Positions 46,272 to 58,003 of a DNA stretch of 64,000 bases are shown in pieces. The translations under genes were made by a program, and so were the position numbers. This DNA is from Glossina fuscipes (Eukaryota > Arthropoda > Insecta > Diptera > Glossinidae). The DNA lies in contig NW_023998433.1 of the NCBI RefSeq assembly GCF_014805625.2, positions 3,423,647 through 3,487,646 on the forward strand. Direction: 5' to 3'. The notes beneath the pieces were generated by a model. It was not told where the DNA came from, did no database searches, and saw only the letters and a program-made list of their open reading frames with translations. How positions within the stretch are numbered: position 1 is the first letter of the stretch; each line of letters opens with the position of its first letter.

Positions 46272-47312
46272 CTATTTTTTATGCTCATCACCGAAGGATA
46301 AGGAATGTATTCTTTTTGTCGAAACATTTGCAATGCTACGGGGCAAGCTTCAAATATGCAACAAAGTGTATATACGTTTTCGATCAGCAACAAATTCTCA
46401 ATCAATTTTAACTTGTTTGTCTTTCCGTTTGTCGTACACGTTCTCCTGGCCATAAAAATGATGCAATCGATTTAATATTTGACAGAGACATTGAAAGCTT
46501 TTGCACGCAATTGGACCAAATCGTTCGAAGGAGACGCCTACAACAACACGTAAACTAAGCTTCTGGTATTCAAAAGGCATAAAAAATTGGTTCTTTTGCT
46601 CTTTACTCATAAACTACAACAAATAAATTAACAAAACTAGAAATATTTCATGAGCAATACTGCAGTATTTGTAAAAAAATGGGAAAAATTGGCTACGCCT
46701 ACCCAATGTTATATATATTGTATCAAAATTTGACGTTCGCAAAAATATCATCCATAAATTTGCAAAAGAATTTGGAAGTGAAATGAAGTTTTCAAAGAAT
46801 ACGCCCACAACACCTTCAGACGTCTACGCAATAAAAGCTGTGCACACTTCTGCCTTCCGTGATTTTTGCTTGATAGTCATAACGTGCTACACAAATACCA
46901 TATAAGTTTCTACTTTTATTCTGCAAACAGAAACAATCAGCCACACCCACCCAATATTAACGAATATGAAAATGTAGTTATTTTCCTTCTTTTTAAGTTC
47001 TGTAGGGCTTCGTAATAGTTTCAGTTCTAAATTTAATGGATAAACGATGGAACTACCCACACAACGCCTCCTGTACCTTTGAGGAATTTAACGTTAGAAG
47101 GATCGTCTCGTACAAACAGACGTTATATTTTGGAGAATGCAAAAGGTTAGTAAGCTTAAGTAGGTTAGTAGAAAAGAAATAGAAAGGATTTAATAAATTT
47201 GTGTCGTTATTTTCGCTTAACAGCAAATAACAATCAGTCTTTTTTAGGATAACTATGATGGGTATAAAGGATACGGTTACGAACGAATATAATATTCTTA
47301 CTTGTTTAACTT
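46272..47312 (+). repeat. Dispersed repeat, copy T3 (longest)
   Basis: Head: GCTCATCACCGAAGGATAAG, then GTCGAAACATTTGCAATG and GATCAGCAACAAATTCTC. Tail: GATGGGTATAAAGGATACG, then AATATTCTTACTTGTTTA (47255-47312). Between them, phrases such as GAGACGCCTACAACAAC and CACACCCACCCAATATTA recur in variant form and resemble phrases of T1 (ACGCCTACAATGCCCAC). The region from 46600 may hold a second partial unit, because GCTACGCCTACCCAATG at 46690 repeats the theme. Overlapping minus-strand ORFs are incidental. Confidence 0.6.
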
Positions 47313-49766
47313 CAACTGAAATTATTCAATTTGTTGCGTATAGGCAAACGAAAGAAGTATATAAAAAACTTCAGACAAAAACACCACAAACATTTGTTGA
47401 TATTAATAATGAAACGAATATAAATTAAAAGGCAAAAGAAAATATAATGCAAACAATAGCAGCCCCCTGCTTTATATACGTGCCTGGATAAAGCCATGAA
47501 AAAAGTATGTCAGTTAATAAAACTGTCTACGTTGAGCTGTGAAGGCGCGAGTAAAGTTCATAAAATGCAAAAGTGCTCGAAAGTTTATGGGCCGCAATAA
47601 AGGGAGTTTTGGCAAAGGGCGGCACCTCAGTGACCTTCTCATCAACCTCAATGTCATCAACTAGTTGTATTTTGTGGAAACGTAAAAAAAAACCAGCAAA
47701 ATAACTGAAAATATACATAAGATACACTGTATTGCGAGCGATGGCATCTCATTACTAGGTTGTCTTTTATGTTTTTTGTTAATGTAACGTTAAATTTGCG
47801 GTTGAGTGCTAATCAACAGTGTCCCAACTACAAAGGCATAATTTAACACGATTTTTGATATTATCTTATATGCTCTGACACGTACAAGCTCCGTTTCATG
47901 TTTCATTTGCTGCTTTTTTTGCCTCTATTTGATCTAGCTAGCTAGCCGACGAGCTATTTACTTCATTATTCGGTGAACGATTCGAAATCTTTTAAAGCAA
48001 GTCTGTTCTTTTACTAAAATTCGTATTTAATAAAGGAGTAAACATTCCCGAGCTTATATGAAACAAATTATGAAACATTCTTACGATTGTGAGATTATAT
48101 CAGTTAGTCGGAAATATATCTGCGCCTAAACCTTCGCTGTCATCATGTACATGCATGTTGGCGAACCATGCATTATCGAGCCGAGAAAAAGACTATCGCC
48201 TTTGCAATCTATTCAAATTAAAAGAAAGAGAAGGATGGATAGGATTTTGAAGGATGAAGAACTTCATATCCCTCATACCTAATCGCTTAGTCATCACGAC
48301 TCGTCCCAAAGCCCGAATATAATTTTTCTATTTATTCGAATCTTACGTTTTAGTTAAACATCAGCTGTTATTTAAAAAACCAAAAAAAAAATATCAAGCA
48401 GAATAAAAGTCCAATGACAAGCGAGTGTCGCCTACTCAAGTGACTTTCGTTTCTTCAAAGCTCGTTTTTTCATTAAATAATTTTACAAAAAATAAAACAC
48501 ATAAACAACAAAAAAATTGCATAAAAAGAAAATTGGCTTCTATTTAATATCACCTCATTGCAACGCTTACTACCTTGTTGTTTAATTGCCTTTCAGGAGA
48601 GAAAGGAGAAAAAATCAAAATCCGTTTTACTTTTAAACGCAACATTGTTACAAAAGTTGCTTTCATAGCCTGAAGCTTTATCACATCTTCTTTATACAAC
48701 TATACATACGTATTTATGTACGTGTGTGTGAGGACGTGAGTGCGTTTTTATGACGCTGACTACGATAGCGCATATATATTTTTATGATATTTGTCATTTA
48801 ATGATTCAAACAGGGAATGCTGTAACTGTTAAAAAAGCATGCGTGTGATGTCTTCCGTTTTTATAACATTTTCGTAAGTTTTCCTGTGTATATATCATCC
48901 TTTTCACACCATGTAGTTTTAATTGCTACTACTAGGAATATGAATATATATTCTCTATATACTATTTGTGATAACTCATTAAAATATTCAAAAAGTCCCT
49001 AAAGAGCCATGAAAGAACTCAAGTCTTTACGTTGTTGTGCTCCAACCCGACGAAAACTGATTTAAGAAAAATGCAAGTCCAACAATTTAATCAACAACTT
49101 TACATTGAAGTTTCCTTGATAGTAATGATGGCTCTAAAAAAAACCACCATTATCTCCTATTGTGGCTGTAAGAAATAGCTACGAACTTATAAAGCAAACA
49201 AATTGAAGCTTACAGTTCTTAAATTATACACTATCAGATAATCATGAAGATGCCACCAATTAAAGCGAAAGAAAAGTGTCCTGCTTTCCTAGCAACAGCA
49301 TATATTGACTTTTATTGGATGAAGCACATGGCACTTGCACGCAATCGAAGCAAGAATATTGATTCTAACGATCTTTCACTGTTTCTCTTCTATTTCCCAC
49401 ATCCATCTAATGCATGAATACTCAGTAGTAATGTCAATATACTTCGATAAGCAAATTTTCAGGTAATAAATACTTCAAAAATTCATTTGTAATGTTCTCT
49501 CTATAGAGCTACTGTTGCTTTATGCATACACCTATGCAATAAATGCATATGTTGCATATATTCAAATATACATAAAACTTTCTTTCGCATTGTTTATTAA
49601 GCATTATTTGCAATGTATATAAATACAACACTGCTAAGATAAATTATAAATTCACGCATACACATAAACAAATACATGAAATAGAAAAATTTAACTAAAC
49701 TTAGACTTTTGCTTTCCTACTGTTTCTTAATATTGTATTCCTTGCAATAAGTACGTTTCGTGGTTG
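47313..49766. other. AT-rich stretch without a supported gene
   Basis: No recognisable domain, RNA gene or element; short ORFs only. Confidence 0.45.
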
Positions 49767-49820
49767 TGATACGAAAGTATATTAAATTTGTGCAGATGTA
49801 TGCAACACCCACAAGAACTT
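49767..49820 (+). repeat. Dispersed repeat, copy T4 (head fragment)
   Basis: GATACGAAAGTATATTAAAT, then TTGTGCAGATGTATGCAACA and CCCACAAGAAC, match the head of T1 (GGTATATT...AACACCCAGAA). Only about 50 nt are recognisable. Confidence 0.4.
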
Positions 49821-51297
49821 CATATAGAGGCCCAAAGTTAATTATAATCATAAATTCAGAATGTAATTCTGAATTTGCCTGTTTTATACTAAACTTCATA
49901 AAACTTATATTAACTTTGCTACATGTTAGAAATGTATACGATTACGAATTGCAAACGATTTAGTCTTCACTGTCGTGGCATGTTCTCTGAGATAAAAACT
50001 AGGTTTCCAAAAATATCAATTGCTGAAATGTTTTTCAATTCAGCAAAATTGATTCGTGAAAATGTCGAAATTTGGCAAGAGATCTGAAAATTACAAATCA
50101 AGTTCTTATGTGAGTTATTACCAATGTGCTTTCATATATAGTAGTGTTTTTAATCGTATGTTTAGGTGAACAATGCTGTCATTTGGATTAAATTAATGTT
50201 ACGCTTACGTTTCTGTTATGCTTAGCAGTGCTGCCATACATTGGAAAACGGAAAATCATTACCAAAAAAAAGGAGACCAGAAATTAAAAATGATAGCGGT
50301 GTTTCAATTCCTCAATGTATTTATTAGAAAACAGAGGCTAGCAAAAATGGCCAAAAAATTCAGTACTAACCTTATATAATTTCTGTCTTCTTTGTTGTTG
50401 CCTTCCTTTTTCTATTTGTTCTCTATCAGGTTAAGCCAATGAGTAATCATTGACATTTGTAACAAAAGCTTAAGCATAAAGAATAGCAATGTGTACGGGA
50501 AGTCTTTAAATGCACAACCATAGAGCAACACAATAGAAAGTTTGTAATAAATTTCCTTTAAAAAGCGCTTTTATAATGTATACAATATCAATTTATGTAA
50601 TAAATTTTAAACCCTATGTACGTATTTATTTAGTAAGTACTTTGTTGTTCCCTAAATCTGATCAAAATATGATGTAGTTTTTTACACGATTCAGTAAAAC
50701 GTGAAATAAACGAATACTATCAACATATGTGTAACATCGCGTGGAATGAGATGGATAACCGTAAGCGAAGTGATTGACCGATAGTTCACAGCAGTTTTGT
50801 ACTGATCAGAACTCACATAAACAATTGTATTCTTTTGCGCGTGATTTTTCATCAAAAAAAAAAAAAAAAAAAAAAACCATAAATGATTTTAACCGAATTT
50901 TTTTAATCCTATCGCTAATGTATGTTGGAGCTGCTGAACTATAATATATAATAAATCCTTTCAAATACCTTATCGTTTACGGAGGTAAAGCAAGGTAAAG
51001 CAAAGATGACACGTTATGAAAAGGAACAAGGAAATACAATATATATTTGTACAATCACAAGAAGCAGATAAAAACTGCATACCTAAAAGCTTCGTCTTCT
51101 ACGTAACGTTACGAGATAGTGCCACTTTGTCTGTAAGTATTCTTGAAACTGTCGCTTTCCTATTGTGAACCTTTACGTAGCCGTAAAAGTTATACCGTTA
51201 TATGATAACCAATATCGCCTTAGATAGCTTGGGCTAATTAGAGTTCCATACTAAAAACGACGACACGTTCGAGACATTGCTTTTCCAGCTTATTTCA
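49821..51297. other. AT-rich stretch without a supported gene
   Basis: Includes an uninterrupted A-run at about 50854-50876. No supported gene. Confidence 0.45.
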
Positions 51298-51429
51298 ACA
51301 GATAGCGCTATTTAATCGTGACATAATGAAAAACGTACATGATACATTGCTGTAAAAATTATAGGGCAGCTCGGGATAGTCATTAACATCGACAGCGAAA
51401 CCAAATCTCCTCAGTACTGCCACGTACGG
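51298..51429 (-). pseudogene. Short coding-like frame, unidentified
   Basis: 44 open codons between an upstream TAG (51430-51432) and TGA 51295-51297 include YVAVLRRFGFAVDVNDYPEL followed by PYNFYSNVSC. The composition is protein-like and unlike the local AT-rich noise. It lies 3' of the exon-like segment at 51603-51809 on the same strand and could be a later exon of the same broken gene, but no matching splice sites were established. No family recognised. Confidence 0.25.
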
Positions 51430-51602
51430 CTATCGGCCGACAGCAGTTTGATTTTCTCAAATCTAACGAAACAATCGCGATGGAACAAATATATTACCTG
51501 AAAGAAATTTTTTTTCTCAAAACTTCAGACTCCTCACCGAAACACTGCAAGAAGACTATTTGTGTCAAATGAATTCATACTGGGAGGATGCAATCTAATA
51601 AT

Positions 51603-51813
51603 TTACCTAATGATTTCTAACTTCTTGAAATAGTGCTTTGTTCGTGTGAATGCATTGCGAATGTAAAGCTCTGTGCGCAACGGCCATTGAATAGATATGA
51701 GATTGGGGCCGATTTCAGGTGGCGTCAGTGTTCCAGCCAAAAACGCGATGAAGAGGTTGATATTAATTATAAATTCGGCTGTCAAATTTTCTTTTTCATT
51801 TCGCAGCACACAA
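51603..51813 (-). pseudogene. Signal-peptide-like exon, one of a duplicated pair
   Basis: The minus frame encodes a hydrophobic stretch AEFIININLFIAFLAGTL followed by a Pro-containing, mildly basic part that ends IIR. The sequence AATCATTAGGTAAAT at the end could be a splice donor. An ATG preceded by GTGCTGCGAA lies just upstream (about 51795-51800) but is out of frame with the hydrophobic stretch. A diverged second copy at 56820-56900 encodes AxELIINIIVFIAVIPI and then a stop, also out of frame with its ATG. A secreted-protein exon that has decayed, or one spliced in a way I cannot see, are both possible. Confidence 0.35.
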
Positions 51814-51965
51814 CTTGAATTCTAAGATGTGCTAATTGATCTCAAGTGGATGCGATAAAAGTGACACTTCACCAGCTAGCAAAAAATTTCGAGAAAAGAT
51901 TAAGGAAGCATTTTTAAACCAGACAAGAAATTTATGATGCTGAGCGTCTGAACTGAGAGTAAAAA
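51690..51965 (-). repeat. Duplicated locus segment, copy D1
   Basis: Shares with 56800-56985 the ordered minus-strand landmarks TTCAGACGCTCAGC / TTCAAACGCTCAGC, then AGAATT...GTGCTGCRAAATGA, AAAATTTG and TAATTAAYATCA...CTTCATCGC. The order and spacing are similar, but the sequence has diverged with small indels. TCAGACGCTCAG could hold a transcription start. Confidence 0.55.
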
Positions 51966-54900
51966 TTAACTGAAAAGGTGGAAAGCTGGAAAAAAGCTGG
52001 AAAGTCCTGCCAGATAAAAAAAAAGGCGGCGCTAAGTTGTTATTGATATTAACAACCCCTTCAGAACAGTGGCACTTTGAGAGGCCACTGTTGTATATTT
52101 TTGTGCGTAAAAAAAATGTAATATTATAATGTCGAATGTAGAAAAAACAATTCGCTAACAACTATTTTATTATCATTATATATAAGGTCTACTTAAATTT
52201 TTGTTAATTTCAAAATGTCTTTACTTCATACATATAAGCAATAGTGTAAGAATCTCACATTGACGAGAACATTTGTCATATTGATGTTCTTTTTATTTTT
52301 GAGATTAATTGCGAACGATCTTATGCTTTTTGCTCTTTTTTTTCCATAAACTCAGTTAATTTACAAACGCTTATGCTTAGGCCTACTGAAATTATTGCCT
52401 GGTGCCAGTCACAACGCTTTCAACTTGTTGGCTACTCATTTGTCTTCCTGTACTATGTTTTTGATTGAAATGCTTGTGCGTGAACATTAGAAGAATTACC
52501 TAATAGATTGCTCTTCGCATCCAAATCTTCTAATTTTTGTAAACAACAAGCAACACTTGATAGCCTAAGGTCGTTGCGAACATGATCGGCTACGATGCTT
52601 TTTTTCAGTGCTTGCAATGCCTTATAGACTCGAGATCATAAAACTTACAGATTGGGCATGCGCCCACTAGGTTGCCGCCACTCTGTATCTATTTCTTTTT
52701 TATCTTCACTTCTTTCTCATCGCCACCGTATTACACGCATAAGATACATTCCGTGCTACTCTGTCCCCTTGCTCGCTTATCGAAGCAATCTTAGTGATCC
52801 TAAATTAGAGCTCGCAACTGAACGCAAGCATTGCTATAAATTTGTACAGATTACATTATTAAAGCGTCTATTACTGATCTGACAAAATGCAAGTTAAAAA
52901 GATACTAAAGAGATAGGGAGATATGCGCCACAACGTGACTTTAAAAGATACAAGCGAAAATGATGTAAAAAAGACCATATAACTAAATACAATGATAAGT
53001 TTAATACACCCTCTCTTCGTAGTTACAAAAAAGAAAGAGCAGTTTCTGTAATTTAATGACATTTTCTTTTAACTTCGTTTGTTTATTATTCTAAAAACAA
53101 AATATGGAAAAGCGTATAAAAACATATATGACTGAAGCAAAAACATTGATTAAATTCAATTTTATCGCGTTCTACATCGTCATCATGATTATTACTACAA
53201 TAAGTTATTTTGGCTCTTTTCGTTAAAAATTTGCTCTTTGCATAACATTTGCATTTGCTTATTTTTCAGCGCTTGTTGGAAAACTTTTGTTTATATTTGC
53301 TTTTACTCTTTGACAAGCGCTGAATTCCTTCCAAAATGTAAAAATTTCGTTCTCTTCATAAGAAAAACTTAATTCAATTAGTTAACACAAATAGTTCTAT
53401 TAAGTGGCGTTTCGTAGGGAGCAGCGTCATATCACAGGATCCTTATATTTACGGATGGGTGTGTGCGTGCTTGTCTCTGGGCGTATGGTCGTGTATGAGC
53501 TTGCGGGTTTCATTAAACTAAGATTACTTGATATTTTCAGAGCGGTAGCGGGAGATATGCACTTAGATTTGTATACAAGAAACTTTTGCAAAATCAGCAA
53601 CATATTTATATATATAATCTAATACTGAAAACTCTAAATTCAAAAGAAATGAAATTACAATCTTTTCTATTGTTTGCTTCTTAATCCTTAGAGTTTTGCA
53701 AAGACGCCTGTTGAGGCAACTTTATATTTAGTTGAAATATACGGCAAAAACAAGGTTAATTTTTGTTCACTACAGCATTGAATTATGTTGACTAATTTCC
53801 TATATTAAGCCGATTTAGAGTAGGTAAGTAAGAGCGATAGTGTGTAGTGTAGTTGTCACGAGACAGAGGAGCCAGCATTGTTAATCGTTTGTATACCTTT
53901 ATATTATTTATTATTCATGAAATTAGAGAAGATGGAAGAAATACACGAAAATAAAAAAAATATGAATCGTTTTCAATATTCAATAAATTGTTTCAGTAAA
54001 CAAAACAAAAAAAATCGTCCAAGGTTGTTAGAGCCTCCTTACTGTGGCACCAAATCTTCCCTTGCACTCTTTTAAAGTTAGATCTCGCCACATTTGCTTG
54101 CAAGATAATTCTCACTCCATCCAATGTTACGAGCTTCAACACCAGCTCTTGGTCATTATAATTGTTGCGAAAAGGTCACATTTAAAAAATCCAAATCGTA
54201 CACTTCTTAACGTTTCCATGCAACTAGCTATACGGAGAAAAGAGAATATTAGGGATGTAGGCAACGGGAGACCACTTGTGGACCGTTCTTAGGAACCGGG
54301 AATAGATGATATCACCGAATATATGCTTATACAAAGTACAGTATTACGTAACTGGCGAAAGATGAGTTTTTCAAGACCATTTGCTATCGGAATTCTCTCA
54401 CGTAGCACATATACATTTTTAATTCTGTAAGATTTCGACTTGGCTTATGCCTAGTCATATGCCTATACACAGTTGTCATATATTCATATGCATACTTTCC
54501 CGGTGATAAGTCGGTTCACATTAACATTGCAACGCCTTTTTGTACACATTTTTTACAACTTTTCGGACAACTCTGAAATATATTTCTAGGTTATAGATCA
54601 AATTTTTATTTAAGCTGTGAAGTTACATTTTTCCGCTTAACGTATACATTTGGCTGATACCTATGTCTATTTGTCGTAAGGATTGGTGTTTTTTTATTCA
54701 GTTATTGTAACGTTGTGTTTTGTAGCAATAAAAGTTAGACAGATATATGGATAGACAGATGTGTCCAAATCTTGCGCTTTACTACAATATATAAAGCATA
54801 CGCGATTTCCAACATATGCTAGATATACGGTTAACAACGTTGACAAATTCAATGAAATAAAAATTAGTTCACTCTCACACTTGTTCTTAAGAGGACACCA

Positions 54901-55206
54901 CGAATTTTTTATGTATTTATTACGATATGCATTCAAGATTAGCATCAATACAGATACAACTTTCTTCACGATTCCTGCATCTTTACAATTTTTGCAGAAA
55001 ATCACAACCACTCCCTAAAATTTAAATTCTTCTCTACTTAATTATTTCATTATCCTTGTTTTATTCTTGAAAACTAAAAATTTATTGAATTAGTGTAAAT
55101 AATTAGCAAAGGATATGTTCGTACTTACATTTATTTGCGTCTCAGAAAATTCTTATTTGGCCTCCTTATCATCATTGAGTTAGACCGGTGTTTTCGTTTA
55201 ATAGAT
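51966..55206. other. Stretch without a supported gene
   Basis: Contains a 9-bp hairpin, AACAGTGGC / GCCACTGTT, at 52065-52092. ORFs at 51832-52161, 53404-53622 and 54694-55018 have no recognisable domain, and the last overlaps another ORF on the opposite strand. Confidence 0.45.
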
Positions 55207-55541
55207 TTATACTTTCTTAAATTTTCGTATAACGTTTTCATGGACCGGAGCACTATAGAGTCCTCTAATAATCAATCCCTCGCAAGACATGGCACACATG
55301 GTTTCCCTATTAACAAGCTCGATTCCGGCGCTCCTTTCGAGATATAAACAAATATCATCCACCACTTTATCGTATATTGGACAGACTTCATTAAGATAAT
55401 CCTCAGGCAGATACTCAGCGGAATAAGTATCCCCTATTAACACCAATAACATCAAATATTTCCAAGAAACCTGATATTTTATGTAAGTTCTAATGAAAAA
55501 TCATGATTTTTTTCTTCAAAACAAATAGAAGCTTTTACCAT
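55207..55541 (-). CDS. Small secreted four-cysteine protein, paralogue B (predicted, spliced)
   Basis: Predicted exon 1 supplies only the ATG (55539-55541). A 68-nt intron (55538-55471) has donor GTAAAAG and acceptor AATATCAG. Exon 2 (55470-55207) gives an 88-residue protein in phase. It starts MVSWKYLMLLVLIGDTYSA, a typical signal peptide, followed by EYLPEDYLNEVCP. The mature part has four Cys spaced C-x10-C-x17-C-x3-C, the last pair within CAMSCEGLIIRGL, and a short basic end (KFKKV). Spacing, the motifs EVCPxYxKV and CEGxI, and intron position are the same as in the 118-residue paralogue at 61893-62301. Two disulfides and extracellular function are inferred. An internal ATG (55453-55451) could serve if the intron is not used. 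Family unknown; a seminal, salivary or other effector role is only a guess. Confidence 0.65.
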
Positions 55542-56799
55542 CTTTGTCGTCGTTTGTATCGTTTTATTAACAGAAAAGGCAGCTAGCGATCTAAAATACA
55601 TGCCATAGTTTGGCTTTTTACATTAAGTTTTTTTTCTTTAATTTCACTCAAAAATGGTATAAATTATTGTCACCCGAAAAACATTGCTATCATGCGAAAG
55701 AACTTTTTTCTTTTTTAATAACATTGGATAACAAATAAAATTTCATAGTTTAAATGTCGGTATATACATTGCAAAATCCGTACCGAAAGCACTTTAGTTT
55801 ATTTATTTATCATCATATAATGACATATGCTTGATACCCAAACCAATTATATGTAAGTCTATGCAACAGGGAATTCACACATACATACGCTGACATTTTG
55901 GCAGACCACTTACAACTAAAACACATAGAAAGCATTTTATACATCACCTTATAGAATGCATAGCAGACAATGTGCATTATATGCAAGAATCTAAAAGTGA
56001 TCAAACATTTTCATGTGCATAGACGAAATTAAAGCTGCTTCAAAGCACTTAAGTCCGTGAAATTATTTCTGAAGAGAAACTCTCCAAATAAATAGGCATA
56101 GTTGTTTATTTTTAGTTGACCTAGCTCTTGATCTCTCCTTTCTATCTTTTTAAGAATATTTTCGAACGAGCTTCTAGCTCTTCGCTGACCGCTGCTATGC
56201 AACCGCTACATTAAGTAAATAACCTAAAGAGGTGATTTGACCAATATATAGCACTTATCGTGCAGGCTTGCATTTTTATATAGTGAGGCAATTTTGGGGT
56301 GACGCTTATCAATTCCAAAATTTGTGTTTTTTTTTTTGTAATCACTTTCGAAAATTGTAACCGAATGTTACCATATATTATTAACTAAGTTTTATATTGC
56401 TCTTGAAATTATCAGCTGAGAAGTATAACTTACGGTGCAAAACTTCTAATAATGAGAATCACACCAACAAAATTAAGATATTTCACTTCAGATATCAATT
56501 ATGAAAAAATCACTAACAAATTTGCGTTAAACTTGAGAGTTAATATCACTGTAAATTTTTTAAAAAATCTTTTTTTCTTTCTGTTTTGCTCAATATCGGA
56601 AAGTAAGTTTTCCCCTAAAATTTCAAGCTGTTCCCCAAGTGAAAACCTCACTTTATCAAATAAATCTCTGATTTCAAGTTATATTCTAATTATTTGCTTG
56701 TTAGATTTCTTAGCTTCTGGTGTACGCTAACAAACGTCTTTAGAAAGTGTTTATGTTCATTTAAAACAAGGTCCAAACAAAATTACGTTCCTTTAACTT
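55542..56799. other. Upstream region of paralogue B; no other gene seen
   Basis: AT-rich. It should contain the promoter of the gene at 55207-55541, but no sharp TATA box is evident. The ORF at 56452-56730 is low-complexity and unsupported. Confidence 0.4.
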
Positions 56800-56985
56800 T
56801 TTTGGAGCTAAATTGGGATGACTGCGATGAAGACTATGATGTTAATTATTAGTTCGGTTGCAGAATGACAAATTTTTTGTGGTTTCTTCTGTCATTTTGC
56901 AGCACGTGTAATTCTACCTTTAAAAAACCTTCAATCAAAGGTAAGGCTGAGCGTTTGAATCTAGAACGGCAGTTTTATGGTCCTT
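56800..56985 (-). repeat. Duplicated locus segment, copy D2
   Basis: Diverged partner of 51690-51965. The minus strand reads TTCAAACGCTCAGCC, a gap, ACACGTGCTGCAAAATGACA, then AACTAATAATTAACATCATA followed by GTCTTCATCGCA. The hydrophobic frame corresponding to FIININLFIAF reads LIINIIVFIAV and then stops within five codons, so this copy is the more decayed of the two. Confidence 0.5.
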
Positions 56986-57742
56986 GCAGCGCGTGCCTAT
57001 TAACAACAAATAATAAAAAAAATGTATTGTAATAAAAATAAAACATGAATACATATTTATTCTAACAATAGCATTAGCTGACTATACAGTTAACTTATAT
57101 CTTTCGAGATAATATATGTAAATGTTATTGAAAAATGTGCACACATACTCAAATGTATTTATTTTTATATGGTATATTTAACATTAAAAGAATGAAAGGA
57201 ACAAGAAGAAGAAGCAAAACCCACAACACCAACAGCAACCGCAGAAATTAATAAAAAATAATAATAGTACATAATTAAGGAGGAAAAGTTTGAAACTAAT
57301 ATATAACCAATAAATGGCAATTACGATAATGTGCCAGAGATTCAAAAATTATTCAGAACTTAAAGAGCAATGTGCATATATGTACCCATCATATGTCTAA
57401 ATATATAAACTTGGTAACCATTAGCTTATTAAGTTGTTGCGGCAGCAGCTTAAACACACGACGATTTTTATGTAAATATTGCGGCAACCACCTAAACAAA
57501 AATAGTAACGCTCCCAAGATAATTAGTCACTTGGCAACGAAAACATTACATATAAAAATGCAAGAAAAGCAATAAGAGGTATGGGTGTGTGTGGGTCGAG
57601 CTTTGATCATCTAAATTAAATTTACAAAAATTTATACTTTTGTCATAAAGCACAAAGAAAACGTCTTATATCTTTTTACTGACTACATAGCCATTTAGCT
57701 AGCATTAGCATACATAAATTATTAGGTGCATTCATTAATTCT

Positions 57743-57852
57743 ATTATTATGATTATTATTATTATTATAATTTTACACTAATGAAATAAATTCTTAGACT
57801 AAAAAAAAAGACATTGAGCACTAGCAGCACAGACTATCGGCGCCTCCTACAG
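57743..57852 (-). repeat. LINE 3'-end fragment with (TAA)n tail, copy C
   Basis: ATTATTATTATTATAATTTT, then ACACTAATGAAATAAATTCT and TAGACTAAAAAAAAAGACAT, then TGAGCACTAGCAGCACAG and CTATCGGCGCCTCC. It matches copy A along its full shared length in inverted orientation and extends a little further 5' (CTACAGG on the plus strand). Confidence 0.65.
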
Positions 57853-58003
57853 GTAAAAATGATAAAGAAATGGAAAATAGTAGTATGTATAACGATTAAA
57901 TTCTGTACCTAAAATAACAGTTTTCCATTTAGTCTTATCGAGATATGCAGCGTATGCCGACGCTAATCACAAAGTGTTCAAAATTGCATTTTGACATTCA
58001 TTA

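Noticed and set aside
54694..55018. 105-codon minus-strand ORF next to paralogue B, considered as an additional family member
   Set aside because: It lacks the C-x10-C-x17-C-x3-C core and the CEG motif, and an 85-codon ORF overlaps on the other strand.
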